64,000 nucleotides of DNA from Synechocystis sp. PCC 6714 (GTDB lineage: Bacteria; Cyanobacteriota; Cyanobacteriia; Cyanobacteriales; Microcystaceae), in contig NZ_CP007542.1 in the NCBI RefSeq assembly GCF_000478825.2, positions 2,108,001-2,172,000 of the forward strand. Reading direction: 5' to 3'. The notes under the pieces were generated by a model, which saw only the letters and a list, made by a program, of their open reading frames with translations, was not told where the DNA came from and made no database searches. Within the stretch, counting starts at the first letter, position 1; each line of letters opens with the position of its first letter. The translations under genes and the position numbers were made by a program. Below are positions 54,677 through 63,786 of this stretch, one piece after another.

Positions 54677-55906
54677 ATGAGTGCATTGAACCATCAAATT
54701 ATCGTTGTTGGGGGAGGAGCGGCCGGCATCACCGTGGCGGCCCAATTATTAAAACAGCAACCTAAACTCGACCTGGCGATCGTAGAACCCTGCGATAAAC
54801 ACTATTACCAACCCGCCTGGACCCTAGTGGGGGGCGGAACCTTCGCCATGGAAGACACCATCAAACCGGAGCAGGATTGCATTCCCAGCGGCGCTAAATG
54901 GATCAAAGCCAGCGTGGCCAGTTTCGACCCGGAAAATAATTGTCTCACCCTCCAGGACGGCCGCAGTCTCAGCTACGAATATCTGGTGGTTTGTCCCGGC
55001 ATTCAAATTAATTGGCATCTGATTCCCGGGCTGCAGGAATCCCTTGGTAAAAATAGTGTTACAAGCAACTACGATCGCCGTTATGCCCCCTACACCTGGG
55101 AACTGTTGCAAAACTTTAAAGGCGGCAATGCCCTGTTCACTTTTCCGGCCACCCCGATTAAATGTGCCGGTGCACCCCAAAAAATAATGTATTTGGCCGA
55201 TGAAACCTTCCGCAAAAATGGCGTGCGGGAAAAAACCAATATTACCTACGGGGTAGCGGTGGGAAAAATCTTCGGCATTCCCGGCTACTGCGAATCCTTG
55301 GAAAAGGTGGCGGCCAAGAAGAATATTGATGTGCGCTATCACCATAATTTGAAAGCCATTAACCCCGATGCAAAGGAAGCTACCTTCACCGTAAACGGCG
55401 AAACGGAAGTTACCATCCCCTACGACATAATTCATGTGGCGCCCCCGATGTCAGCCCCTGATTTCATTAAAAACAGCCCCTTAGCGGCGGAAAACGGCGG
55501 TTGGGTTGATGTGGACAAATTCACCCTGCAACATAATCGCTACGGCAACGTATTTAGCTTGGGCGATGCTTCTTCCCTGCCCACTTCCCGGACAGCGGCG
55601 GCGGTGCGGAAACAGGCTCCCGTGGTGGCGACCAATCTTTTGGCACTGTTGAACAATAAAAAACCAGCGGAACAATACGGCGGTTACACCTGCTGTCCCT
55701 TGGTCACCGGCTACGGCAAAACCATCATGGCGGAGTTTGACTATGATGGTCAGCCCAAATCCAGTTTCCCCTTTGACCCTACCCAGGAGCGATGGAGTAT
55801 GTGGCTAGTGAAACGCTACGTCTTGCCCTGGCTGTACTGGAACCGGATGTTGAAGGGGGAAGCCTTTGAACCGGACAAATGGAAGCCCCTTTTGGGTAAA
55901 TCCTAA
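54677..55906 (+). CDS. sqr: Sulfide:quinone oxidoreductase, type II-like
   Basis: 409 residues, a two-dinucleotide-domain flavoprotein. FAD-binding VGGGAAG is at 11-17. KHYYQPAWTLVGGG, IKCAGAPQKIMY (Cys163) and YGGYTCCPLVTGYGKTIMAEF (tandem Cys at about 350) are identifying. The ending is amphipathic (WLVKRYVLPWLYWNRMLKGE), for membrane attachment. The absence of a third Cys near residue 127 points to the type II group. It oxidises sulfide to a persulfide/polysulfide and reduces quinone, probably detoxifying. No ArsR-type repressor gene is adjacent. The start has an eight-base-distant weak Shine-Dalgarno. Preceded by a 133-base gap. Confidence 0.87.
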   Translation: MSALNHQIIVVGGGAAGITVAAQLLKQQPKLDLAIVEPCDKHYYQPAWTLVGGGTFAMEDTIKPEQDCIPSGAKWIKASVASFDPENNCLTLQDGRSLSYEYLVVCPGIQINWHLIPGLQESLGKNSVTSNYDRRYAPYTWELLQNFKGGNALFTFPATPIKCAGAPQKIMYLADETFRKNGVREKTNITYGVAVGKIFGIPGYCESLEKVAAKKNIDVRYHHNLKAINPDAKEATFTVNGETEVTIPYDIIHVAPPMSAPDFIKNSPLAAENGGWVDVDKFTLQHNRYGNVFSLGDASSLPTSRTAAAVRKQAPVVATNLLALLNNKKPAEQYGGYTCCPLVTGYGKTIMAEFDYDGQPKSSFPFDPTQERWSMWLVKRYVLPWLYWNRMLKGEAFEPDKWKPLLGKS

Positions 55907-56134
55907 GCCCAGTGGATGGGTTGCTAGGGAGGGTTTTGGCTAAAATTCTCCCTTGTGAAGACATCTAGACAAATTAGCCATCAAATTCTGGCGGTAGGTG
56001 CTATGATCAGCCAGTGAGATTAAGGATCGGTAGACGCACTTGTTATGAGTGTTAGTGCATTGTTTATGGTTACGCTTAGCAGGCTTCTCTCCGAAACCCA
56101 CTCTCTTTCTTTTCTCTGGTTTTGGAGCTAATTT

Positions 56135-56386
56135 ATGTCCATTTATGTCGGGAACCTTTCTTATCAAGCCACCGAAGATGACGTTTTAACTGTCTTCTCC
56201 GAGTATGGCACTGTTAAGCGGGTTCAACTCCCCACTGATCGGGAAACTGGTCGTATGCGGGGTTTTGGTTTCGTTGAAATGTCTTCCGAAACGGAAGAAG
56301 CGGCCGCCATTGAAGCTCTGGATGGAGCCGAATGGATGGGGCGGGATCTCAAAGTTAATAAAGCAAGACCGAGAACCCCTCGTTAA
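56135..56386 (+). CDS. rbp: RRM RNA-binding protein
   Basis: 83 residues, a single RRM domain: RNP2 IYVGNL (3-8) and RNP1 RGFGFVEM (42-49) are exact. It ends in RTPR with no Gly-rich tail, as in the Rbp3-type protein of PCC 6803 (ssr1480, from memory), which has been linked to localising photosystem mRNAs. The ATG is preceded by TTTTGGAGCTAATTT, a moderate ribosome binding site. Leader: a ~230-base gap lies upstream with a TATGAT at 56002-56007 that would give a ~120-base 5' UTR, as in cold-induced rbp genes. The downstream gap leads to gatA. Confidence 0.93.
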   Translation: MSIYVGNLSYQATEDDVLTVFSEYGTVKRVQLPTDRETGRMRGFGFVEMSSETEEAAAIEALDGAEWMGRDLKVNKARPRTPR

Positions 56387-56515
56387 GTTTTTGCCTAATT
56401 ACTTCAATTATAAAGATTTCAGTCGTTGTGAAGGGGAAGGTGCTTGAGTCATCTTTCCTTTTTTGCTAGGCAAGCTTACTGATAGACTGGGGGAGGTAAA
56501 TCTGGCTCTTTCCCT

Positions 56516-57967
56516 ATGTCGCTTATTCGTGCGCTGCACCAAAAATTAATAGATCAAGAAATTTCTGCTGTTGCCGTTGCCCAGGCCAGTTTGACAAGAA
56601 TCGAAGCACTGGAAGGCAAGTTAAAAAGTTTTTTGCAGGTGACGGGTCCCCAGGCGATCGCCCAGGCAGAAAGGGTGGATGCCCAGATTGCAGCGGGGGA
56701 ACCCATTAACTTACTGGCGGGCATTCCCATTGGCATTAAAGATAATCTTTGCACCAAGGGCATTGTTACCACCTGTGCTTCCCAAATTTTGCAGGGTTTT
56801 GTGCCTCCCTACGAGTCCAGTGTGACGGCAAAGTTACAGAATGTTGGGGCAGTAATGGTGGGCAAAACCAACCTGGATGAGTTTGCCATGGGCAGTTCCA
56901 CGGAAAATTCCGGTTACCAGGTCACTGCTAACCCTTGGGATCTAACCAGGGTGCCGGGGGGATCTTCCGGTGGCTCCGCCGCCGCCGTGGCCGCCGATGA
57001 ATGTTTGATTGCTTTGGGTTCTGACACTGGGGGCTCCATCCGTCAGCCCGCTTCCCTCTGTGGCGTAGTGGGCATGAAACCCACCTATGGCCTGGTTTCC
57101 CGTTTCGGCTTAGTGGCCTATGCTTCCTCTTTGGATCAAATTGGTCCCTTTGCCCGCCGGGTGGAGGATGCGGCCATTCTGCTCCAGGCGATCGCCGGCT
57201 ACGACAGTAAGGATTCCACCAGTTTAAATGTGCCTATCCCTGATTACACCCAAGCCCTCAAGCCAGACTTAAAGGGGGTGAAAGTGGGGGTGATTATGGA
57301 TGCCTTTGGGGAAGGATTAGATGATACGGTCAATGAAGCAGTGCAAACGGCGATCGCCAAACTGAAGGAATTGGGGGCCACCATTGAGGAAATCCATTGT
57401 CCCCGGTTCCGTTCCGGCATTGCGGCCTATTACGTCATTGCCCCTTCCGAAGCATCGGCTAATCTGGCCCGTTACGACGCAGTGCGCTACGGCCTGCGGA
57501 CAGAGGCGGATAATTTGATGGAAATGTACACTCAGACCAGAGCTAAGGGTTTTGGTGCGGAGGTCAAACGGCGCATTATGCTGGGCACCTATGCTCTCTC
57601 CGCCGGTTATTACGATGCCTATTACCTCAAGGCCCAAAAGGTAAGAACCCTGATTAAACAGGATTTCGATCAAGCCTTCACCAAAGTAGATGTGCTGGTT
57701 TGCCCCACCGCCCCCACTACGGCCTTCAAAGCTGGGGAAAAAACCGACGATCCCCTCAGCATGTACCTATCCGATTTAATGACCATTCCCGTTAACTTAG
57801 CTGGTTTACCGGCCATGAGTGTGCCCTGCGGCTTTGACGACAATAATTTGCCCATTGGGCTCCAGTTGGTGGGTAATGCACTGGGAGAAGAAATGCTGTT
57901 CCGGGTGGGCTATGCCTATGAACAAGCCACCACATGGCACGATCGCCAACCGGATTTATCGGCCTAG
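56516..57967 (+). CDS. gatA: Glutamyl/aspartyl-tRNA amidotransferase subunit A
   Basis: 483 residues, amidase-signature enzyme with intact triad: Lys75 (GIKDNL), Ser150 (PGGSSGGS) and Ser174 (DTGGSIRQP). It hydrolyses glutamine and passes ammonia to GatB/C to convert mis-acylated Glu-tRNAGln to Gln-tRNAGln. Subunits B and C are not in this window, a normal cyanobacterial arrangement. HIP1 sites occur within the gene, and codon use is host-like. Full length; start ATG at 56516 without a strong ribosome binding site. Confidence 0.96.
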   Translation: MSLIRALHQKLIDQEISAVAVAQASLTRIEALEGKLKSFLQVTGPQAIAQAERVDAQIAAGEPINLLAGIPIGIKDNLCTKGIVTTCASQILQGFVPPYESSVTAKLQNVGAVMVGKTNLDEFAMGSSTENSGYQVTANPWDLTRVPGGSSGGSAAAVAADECLIALGSDTGGSIRQPASLCGVVGMKPTYGLVSRFGLVAYASSLDQIGPFARRVEDAAILLQAIAGYDSKDSTSLNVPIPDYTQALKPDLKGVKVGVIMDAFGEGLDDTVNEAVQTAIAKLKELGATIEEIHCPRFRSGIAAYYVIAPSEASANLARYDAVRYGLRTEADNLMEMYTQTRAKGFGAEVKRRIMLGTYALSAGYYDAYYLKAQKVRTLIKQDFDQAFTKVDVLVCPTAPTTAFKAGEKTDDPLSMYLSDLMTIPVNLAGLPAMSVPCGFDDNNLPIGLQLVGNALGEEMLFRVGYAYEQATTWHDRQPDLSA

Positions 57968-58009
57968 TATTTTATTGTTCAGCTGCTTTTCCGCAGGTCT
58001 AGCAATATT

Positions 58010-58912
58010 TTGAAATTGAAGCTGCAATCAAAACGGCAACGGCGATCGCCAAGGAAAATAATTTTCTTTCTCTCGGCGTTCCTGCTCCTTGGGCCTTTTT
58101 TCTGCGGTGGTAGTCCCGCCCAGGAGCTAACCGTTCCTCTCACTGACCTGTGTCCCGAACCCATCACCGAAAGAATGACTCCCCACGTGGTGAAAGCCGG
58201 GGAAACCATTGACAGCATCGCCGGCCAATATCAACTGGTGCCTGCCACCCTCATCAGTGTTAACAGTCAGTTGTCCAGTGGCCAAGTTACCCCAGGGCAG
58301 ACGATTTTGATTCCCCCTTTCAACGGTCGTTTTGTCTCCGTACCAGCGGGGGCCACTTGGCGGGATTTGGCCTCTGCCTATGGTTTGCGGGCAGATATTT
58401 TATTTGAAATCAACGGTTGCACAGAAAAACCCAGTCGTGCCTTTATCCCTGGCATCAGTTGGAGTGCCAATGCCCCTAGCAATGTGGATAACTACACGGG
58501 CTTGGCCCAATGGCCTATCCAACCGACTCCCAAAATTGGCTTAGATTACGGTTGGCAAAATCAAGCTGCAGGGCAAGATGCCTTTTTTCACAGTGGGGTG
58601 GATCTGTTGGCACCTCTGGATACCCCTGTTACGGCCGCCGCGGCTGGGGAGGTAATTTTGGTCAGTCAAGAAGGAGCCTATGGTTTTCTAGTGGTCATTG
58701 ACCATGGTAATGGCCGCCAAACCCGCTATGCTCATCTGGCTCGATTTGCGGTAGGTCCTGGGGAAAGGGTGACCCCTGGTACTGTGATTGGCTACGTGGG
58801 CAGCACTGGCCGACCGGATATGGCCGAATCCCATCTCCATTTTGAAGTGCGGGTTCAGTCCCCCGTGGGTTGGGCCGCCCAGGATCCCAAATTGCATTTA
58901 CCCCGTAATTAA
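58010..58912 (+). CDS. LysM/M23-family peptidoglycan endopeptidase
   Basis: 300 residues from TTG 58010. Signal peptide: basic head (KRQRRSPRK) then FFLSAFLLLGPFF. A LysM domain follows (HVVKAGETIDSIAGQYQL, NSQLSSGQVTPGQTILIP), with a second LysM-like stretch (VPAGATWRDLASAYGL). The M23 metallopeptidase core is complete: FHSGVDL (zinc His/Asp) and ESHLHFEVR (zinc and catalytic His). It should cut peptide cross-links in the cell wall. Other members that lack the zinc His residues are regulators; these are present here. Lies between gatA and gcvH. Confidence 0.88.
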   Translation: MKLKLQSKRQRRSPRKIIFFLSAFLLLGPFFCGGSPAQELTVPLTDLCPEPITERMTPHVVKAGETIDSIAGQYQLVPATLISVNSQLSSGQVTPGQTILIPPFNGRFVSVPAGATWRDLASAYGLRADILFEINGCTEKPSRAFIPGISWSANAPSNVDNYTGLAQWPIQPTPKIGLDYGWQNQAAGQDAFFHSGVDLLAPLDTPVTAAAAGEVILVSQEGAYGFLVVIDHGNGRQTRYAHLARFAVGPGERVTPGTVIGYVGSTGRPDMAESHLHFEVRVQSPVGWAAQDPKLHLPRN

Positions 58913-59005
58913 AAAATCTTTCTCCCCCTTAAGCCCGGGACCAAGGCTTTTCAGCGCCGTACTTTTTGGTAAACTAGCAACGCTGTTACCTTTAGCGGTT
59001 TTGCC

Positions 59006-59404
59006 ATGGAACTGGAACATCCCGACGATCTCTATTATTTGGATTCCCACGAGTATGTCCGCTTTGATGGGGAAACGGCCACCGTTGGCCTGAGTGCCTT
59101 TGCGGTGGATGAGTTGGGGGATATTGTCTTTGTGGAGTTACCCGAAGAAGGGGACAAAGTGGAATTTGAGCAGGCCATGGGGGCGGTGGAATCGGTTAAA
59201 GCCGCATCGGATTTATATTCCCCCGTTACGGGCACTGTGATCGAAAAAAACACAGCCTTGGAAGATCAGCCGGAATTGCTCAATCAAGACCCCTACGGCG
59301 AAGAAGGTTGGTTAATTAAAGTGCGGCTGGATGATGTGGAAGATGCCCAAGAAGGATTACTAACTGCTGGGGATTACCGGGCAACATTGGAAACGGGGGA
59401 TTAG
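59006..59404 (+). CDS. gcvH: Glycine cleavage system H protein
   Basis: 132 residues, full length. The lipoyl-lysine is Lys65 in AVESVKAASD. DGETATVGLSAFAVDELGDIV and the acidic PEEGDKVEFEQ loop identify the H protein. It shuttles the methylamine group between P, T and L proteins during photorespiratory glycine breakdown. None of these partners is in the window. Start ATG 59006, 93 bases after the M23 gene. Confidence 0.96.
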   Translation: MELEHPDDLYYLDSHEYVRFDGETATVGLSAFAVDELGDIVFVELPEEGDKVEFEQAMGAVESVKAASDLYSPVTGTVIEKNTALEDQPELLNQDPYGEEGWLIKVRLDDVEDAQEGLLTAGDYRATLETGD

Positions 59405-59508
59405 AGCATCTACCATTTTTTTTGGGCGATCGCCATTTAGCCATGGCTTGGCCGGGGTTTGACCCGGGTAGGAAATACGTATTTTGAGCAACAGGGCAGG
59501 AAATCATT

Positions 59509-61290
59509 ATGCAATCCGTTGATTACACCACCCTGATGGCCATTTGTGCTGAACTCCAGCCCCATTGGTTGCCCGCCCGCATCGAACAAGTTTACCAGCA
59601 CGATCGCCATGGTTTATCCTTAGCCCTACGTACGTTGGAAAACCGGGGTTGGTTGACCCTCGCCTGGCATCCCCAGGGAGCAAGGATTTGTTTAGATACT
59701 CCCCCGCCCCAGGAACCGGACACGTTTACTTTTAGCGATCAACTGCGGCATCAGCTCAAGGGTCTAGCGTTGATTTCCTTAGAACCCCTGCAACCCTGGG
59801 AACGGGTCATTGACCTGGCGATCGCCAAACGGCCGGGGGATGAACCTCTATACCATCTTTTTTTGGAGGTGATGGGCAAATATAGCAATCTGATTTTGAC
59901 CGATGCCCAAGAGCAAATTATTACTGTAGCTCACCAAGTTAACGCCCAACAATCTCGGGTTAGAACAGTGCAAACGGGACAACCCTATCAACCTCCACCG
60001 GCCTTATTGGCCACGCCCCCCTCGTTGACGGAAAGTTTTAGTAATTGGCAGGAACGGGTACAGTTAATTCCGGGTTTGTTAAGTAAACAATTGCTCAAAA
60101 GTTACCGGGGAGTCAGTCCCATGGTGGTACGAAGCTTATTAAATCAAGCGGGTCTTGATTCCCAGATTAATAACCAAAATTTAACCGGCGAGCAATGGCA
60201 AAGTCTTTTTACTGCTTGGCAAAATTGGCTACAAAGACTGGAAAAATCAGATTTTCAAGGGAAAAAAATATCCTCTGGTTACACGGTATTGGGAAAAAAT
60301 TCTGTTGTTAACGAAGTCAAAAAAATTGATGCAGTTCCACCGCAGCAAACTGCCGATACATTACCCATTAATCAACTTATCAGTGAATATTACCGAACAG
60401 AGTTGGGAAGAGAAGATTTCCAACAATTGCGCCATCAAATTCAACAAAAATTGGCTAACTTAATTGCTAAACTACAACAAAAAGCTGACACTTTTAAACA
60501 ACGGTTAGCGGCGGCGGCCAATGCCCAACAATATCAACAGCAGGCGGATTTGTTGATGGCTTACCTCCACCAAGGGCAACCGGGTTTAAACTCCATCACT
60601 TTGCCGGATTTTACCGATCAATCCCCCGTCACCATTCCTCTGCAACCGGATAAAACCCTGATCCAAAATGCCCAGCGCCTTTATAAACAACAACAAAAAC
60701 TGAACCGGGCTGAAGCGGCGATTCTACCCTTATTAGCGGCAGTTAAGCAGGAGTTAGCCTACCTGACCCAGGTGGAAACTAGTGTGCAGGCTCTAACGAA
60801 ATTTGATAATCTCACCGACTGGCAAACGTTAACGGAAATCCGGGATGAGTTGGCGGAACAAAACTATTTGACCCTGGGCCATAGCCGTCCCCGCCGTAAG
60901 GAAACGGAGACTTTTCAGCCCCAACAGGTGTTAACCCCCTCTGGTTTTCCGGTCTGGATTGGTCGCAACAATCGTCAAAATGATTACCTTACCTTTCGGG
61001 TTGCCACCGAGTATGACCTGTGGTTCCACGCCCAGGAAATTGCCGGTAGTCATGTTCTACTGCGGTTACCCCCAGGGGCGATCGCCGAAGACCGGGATCT
61101 GCAATCAGCGGCGGACTGGGCGGCCTATTACAGCCGGGGACGGGGGGAGGAACAGGTACCCGTGGTTTATACCGAGCCTAAATATGTGTTTAAACCCAAG
61201 GGCAGTAAGCCGGGCATGGTGATTTATCAACAGGAAACCGTTATTTGGGGTAAACCGGGAGCCATTAATTTGGAATTGGCTAAAAGTTAA
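59509..61290 (+). CDS. Ribosome quality-control protein RqcH/NFACT family
   Basis: 593 residues. N-terminal NFACT-N domain (MAICAELQPHWLPARIEQVY), a long coiled-coil region (about 300-440, rich in Gln, Ala and Lys), and the C-terminal NFACT-R domain (FPVWIGRNNRQNDYLTFRV, then DLWFHAQEIAGSHVLLRL). Also annotated as fibronectin-binding protein in old genomes; slr0880 in PCC 6803 is the likely counterpart. RqcH adds alanine tails to stalled nascent chains on the large ribosomal subunit. Full length. Confidence 0.93.
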   Translation: MQSVDYTTLMAICAELQPHWLPARIEQVYQHDRHGLSLALRTLENRGWLTLAWHPQGARICLDTPPPQEPDTFTFSDQLRHQLKGLALISLEPLQPWERVIDLAIAKRPGDEPLYHLFLEVMGKYSNLILTDAQEQIITVAHQVNAQQSRVRTVQTGQPYQPPPALLATPPSLTESFSNWQERVQLIPGLLSKQLLKSYRGVSPMVVRSLLNQAGLDSQINNQNLTGEQWQSLFTAWQNWLQRLEKSDFQGKKISSGYTVLGKNSVVNEVKKIDAVPPQQTADTLPINQLISEYYRTELGREDFQQLRHQIQQKLANLIAKLQQKADTFKQRLAAAANAQQYQQQADLLMAYLHQGQPGLNSITLPDFTDQSPVTIPLQPDKTLIQNAQRLYKQQQKLNRAEAAILPLLAAVKQELAYLTQVETSVQALTKFDNLTDWQTLTEIRDELAEQNYLTLGHSRPRRKETETFQPQQVLTPSGFPVWIGRNNRQNDYLTFRVATEYDLWFHAQEIAGSHVLLRLPPGAIAEDRDLQSAADWAAYYSRGRGEEQVPVVYTEPKYVFKPKGSKPGMVIYQQETVIWGKPGAINLELAKS

Positions 61291-61294
61291 CAAT

Positions 61295-61389
61295 TATAGT
61301 CATTTCAAATAATTGCGAGACTGCTTAAGTCTTTATTGACAAGCTTTTCGGTGAATTTGAATGTCTCAGTCTTACTAAAAATGACTATA
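61295..61389. mobile_element. MITE-like 95-bp element with terminal inverted repeats
   Basis: TATAGTCATTT (61295-61305) is the exact reverse complement of AAATGACTATA (61379-61389), and the pairing continues imperfectly inward (GAGAC near 61317 against GTCTC near 61363). The outermost TA at each end may be a TA target-site duplication, as made by Tc1/mariner-IS630 type transposases. No transposase fits in 95 bp, so it would be non-autonomous. It lies between the convergent rqcH and nspC genes, where it could also act as a terminator for both. Confidence 0.68.
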
Positions 61390-61406
61390 CTAATTTGCTT
61401 AATTGC

Positions 61407-62570
61407 TTAACCAAGACGGTTGCGGTAATCTTCATAGCCAAAAGTTCGCCACAGCTCAAACTCCCCCGATCGCCGCAGGCAACCAATGGCGGGATGGTGT
61501 ACCCCATTAAAGGTGGTGGTTTTGACCATGGTGTAGTGCATCATATCTTCAAAAATTAGGCGATCGCCTACCTGCAGAGGCTGATCAAAGGCATAATCCC
61601 CGAGAAAATCCCCTGCTAGACAACTGGAACCCCCCAGACGATAAACTTTGTCTCCCTTTTTAGGAATCCTAGCTCCCCTTACTTCTGGCCGATAGGGCAT
61701 TTCCAAGCAGTCTGGCATATGGGCAGTGAAGGAAACATCCAGCATGGCGTGGGTAAATTCCGGCGTGGCAATTAAATCCTCCACTGTACTAATTAAAAAC
61801 CCTGTCTGCCAGGCGATCGCCGACCCCGGCTCCATAATCAACCGCAGATGGGGATGGCGTTGGTGGAATTCCCTAATTACTTCAATGGCATAGTCCACGT
61901 CATAGCCTTGGCTGGTCATTAAATGTCCGCCGCCTAGGTTTAACCATTCAATTTGGGGTAAATATTGACCAAATAATTTTTCAATTTGGGCCAAGGTTTT
62001 TGCAAGCGCTAAATGATCGCTTTCACAGAGATTATGGGAGAGAAAACCGCTAATACCTGCTGGCAGACTCCCCGCTAACATTGCCCCCTGAACCCCCAAT
62101 CGAGAACCGGGCACGCAGGGATTGTAAAGATCCGTTTGCACTGGCGAATATTCCGGATTAATTCGTAAACCCGCCTTTGCTTTTGTCCCTTGGAGTAAAT
62201 CTCCATATCTCTGCCACTGGCCCAGGGAATTAAAGGTTATGTGGCTAGCCAAGGGAATGATGGCTGGCAAATCATCAGGGCGATAGGTGGGGGCATAAAC
62301 GTGCACTTCCTTGCCAAATTCCTCCGCCGCCAGCCGTGCTTCCCATAGGGAACTAGCGGAGGCTCCAGCCAGACCGGATCGCAACCAAGGAAAACAGTGA
62401 AAGAGGGCAAAACCTTTGAGGGCCAACATCACTTCGATGGGAGCGGACCTTTGCAGACGCTCAAAAACCTCTAAGTTACGTTGCAACAATTCCTCTTCCA
62501 GCACAAAACAGGGGGAAGGTAGGCTAGATAAAACCGGCTTTTGGACGATACTCACCTTGAAACTGCTCAC
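61407..62570 (-). CDS. nspC: Carboxynorspermidine/carboxyspermidine decarboxylase
   Basis: 387 residues. An alanine-racemase-fold PLP enzyme: the PLP-lysine is Lys52 in VMLALKGFALF. SSLWEARLA, NLGGGHL and LDVSFTAHMPDCLEMPYRPEV and later SCLAGDFLGDY (catalytic Cys-Asp) are family signatures. It removes CO2 from carboxyspermidine or carboxynorspermidine to make spermidine or norspermidine. The dehydrogenase partner is not adjacent. Its start is in a region with a terminator from hliC just upstream. Confidence 0.93.
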   Translation of the reverse strand: MSSFKVSIVQKPVLSSLPSPCFVLEEELLQRNLEVFERLQRSAPIEVMLALKGFALFHCFPWLRSGLAGASASSLWEARLAAEEFGKEVHVYAPTYRPDDLPAIIPLASHITFNSLGQWQRYGDLLQGTKAKAGLRINPEYSPVQTDLYNPCVPGSRLGVQGAMLAGSLPAGISGFLSHNLCESDHLALAKTLAQIEKLFGQYLPQIEWLNLGGGHLMTSQGYDVDYAIEVIREFHQRHPHLRLIMEPGSAIAWQTGFLISTVEDLIATPEFTHAMLDVSFTAHMPDCLEMPYRPEVRGARIPKKGDKVYRLGGSSCLAGDFLGDYAFDQPLQVGDRLIFEDMMHYTMVKTTTFNGVHHPAIGCLRRSGEFELWRTFGYEDYRNRLG

Positions 62571-62586
62571 TCCAGCTAGAACAAAG

Positions 62587-62612
62587 AAAAAAGACTACTG
62601 TTAAAACAGTAG
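62587..62612 (-). terminator. Rho-independent terminator of hliC
   Basis: On the minus strand the sequence CTACTGTT, loop, AACAGTAG (62595-62612) forms an eight-base-pair stem and is followed by a run of T (complement of the A-run at 62587-62592). It lies ~100 bases after the hliC stop, in the correct orientation, and separates hliC from nspC. Confidence 0.8.
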
Positions 62613-62709
62613 CCCAATCAAGTCTTGAGATTAACGGAGGTTGCCGGAGCTATGGGTTCACAATGCTCTGGGCGAAAAAACCTGAAAAAAGTTAAATATA
62701 GTTAAATAT

Positions 62710-62853
62710 TTAGAGAATGCCGAAGAAGTGGAGCACACCTTGACCAGAAACAAGCTCAAGGATCAAAGCGGAAGAAAAGCCGATCATAGCCAAGCGGCCA
62801 TTCCAGTTTTCGGCGAAAGCGGTGAATCCAAATTTAGAGTTTTCGTTGTTCAT
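62710..62853 (-). CDS. hliC: High-light-inducible protein HliC
   Basis: 47 residues from ATG 62853 to TAA 62710. One TM helix with the chlorophyll-binding [12 protein letters not shown] (15-26) motif of the LHC superfamily, preceded by [14 protein letters not shown]. From memory it is identical or nearly so to HliC (ScpB, ssl1633) of PCC 6803. It binds chlorophyll and carotenoid in the thylakoid membrane, dissipates energy, and works with chlorophyll synthase/Ycf39. Expressed under high light; an HLR1 site lies upstream and a terminator downstream. Confidence 0.95.
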   Translation of the reverse strand: MNNENSKFGFTAFAENWNGRLAMIGFSSALILELVSGQGVLHFFGIL

Positions 62854-62890
62854 GGTTAAGAATGTTGTTACGAGCTGGGAGGGTTGTCTA

Positions 62891-62906
62891 TGTAAATAAA
62901 TGTAAC
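62891..62906 (-). promoter_or_regulatory. HLR1 (RpaB-binding) site upstream of hliC
   Basis: On the minus strand the sequence reads GTTACATTTATTTACA, a full match to the high-light regulatory 1 consensus, a pair of TTACA half-sites with a five-base spacing. It ends 38 bases before the hliC ATG. RpaB is known to repress hli genes in low light from such sites. No other HLR1 match was noticed in the window. Confidence 0.85.
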
Positions 62907-63003
62907 AGAGTATTGCGTGAATAGCAAGTCTGTGGTGAAAAAGCCGACGGAAGGATGATGTTAGGCTCGAACAGGAGTTACATATCCCTGGGGGAATGAA
63001 GTG

Positions 63004-63315
63004 ATGTTGTCTACAATCCTGGCGATCGCCCTATTGCTGGGGCTGTTCTGGTGGGCTAGACATAGGGCAGGTCGAAAAATTTCCTGGAGCAGAGGACGAC
63101 GGCGATCATCGGGGTTTCAACAGGCCATTGACAATTCCCGTTCAACATCCACTAGGGTTCCCGGTAGATTGCGGCGAGATCTAATCCGCATTGCCGGTAA
63201 TGCCCAAATAGCGGAGAGGTTAGTGCGAAATCTGCGGGCCAAGCATCCCGATCGCCCGGAGAACTGGTATTGGGAAAAGGCAATTTTTGATCTGGAACGC
63301 GATCGCCATTATTAG
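63004..63315 (+). CDS. Small hypothetical membrane-anchored protein
   Basis: 103 residues from the ATG at 63004; GTG directly before it (63001) is an equally possible start. A TM helix ([19 protein letters not shown]) at the N-terminus is followed by a strongly basic, Arg-rich segment ([17 protein letters not shown]) and a helical end ([28 protein letters not shown]). Family unknown to me, although cyanobacterial homologues seem likely. Divergent from hliC, sharing the 150-bp intergenic region that includes the HLR1 site. Confidence 0.72.
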   Translation: MLSTILAIALLLGLFWWARHRAGRKISWSRGRRRSSGFQQAIDNSRSTSTRVPGRLRRDLIRIAGNAQIAERLVRNLRAKHPDRPENWYWEKAIFDLERDRHY

Positions 63316-63401
63316 TTCGATTGGGAGAGTTTTCCTCCCCCTCCCAGCGGCCCCCCTATTAGTTTGCCTGGGGTTTAGGGCCATGGGAACAACCAACTTG
63401 C

Positions 63402-63695
63402 CTATTTTTTGACCGATTCTAGGACTTTGAGAACCTGAATTTTTTGTTGGGGGGACAAATTGAGAGTTGGCAAAATAGCTTTAACTTCTTGGCCCTGGGC
63501 CAAACCAGCTTCGAGTTTACCTTTCTGTTGCTCATCAAGAATCGCACCCAATTTTTCGAGCACTTCTAGTTTTTCAGGGCTAATTTGCGGAGCCGCAGTG
63601 CCGGTCATGGTTTGGGCAAATGCTCCATAAAAGGGAGTAAAGGTGGTTAATGCTAAGGATAACCCTAGAATTAGGGATTTTAAAATTAATTTCAT
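63402..63695 (-). CDS. Small secreted hypothetical protein
   Basis: 97 residues from the ATG at 63695. Two upstream in-frame starts (63740 TTG and 63707 ATG) add residues before the signal peptide. The N-terminus (MKLILKSLILGLSLALTTF, ending near GAFAQ) is a cleavable signal. The mature part (about 70 residues) has a repeated short helix pattern (PQISPEKLEVLEKLGAIL, then QGQEVKAILPTL and SPQQKIQVLKVLES), resembling a calcium- or cofactor-free helical bundle. Function unknown. Confidence 0.7.
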   Translation of the reverse strand: MKLILKSLILGLSLALTTFTPFYGAFAQTMTGTAAPQISPEKLEVLEKLGAILDEQQKGKLEAGLAQGQEVKAILPTLNLSPQQKIQVLKVLESVKK

Positions 63696-63786
63696 CGGCA
63701 ATACCATTAATTTTTCAAATTTTGAGGAATTTACTGTCAATTATAGCCCCAGCCAATAGAACTGATTGCTAGTCTTTAAGGTAGCC

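Noticed and set aside
54824-55435. 203-residue minus-strand frame opposite the SQR gene
   Set aside because: It is an antisense shadow of a well-supported flavoprotein gene and shows no domain or signal of its own.
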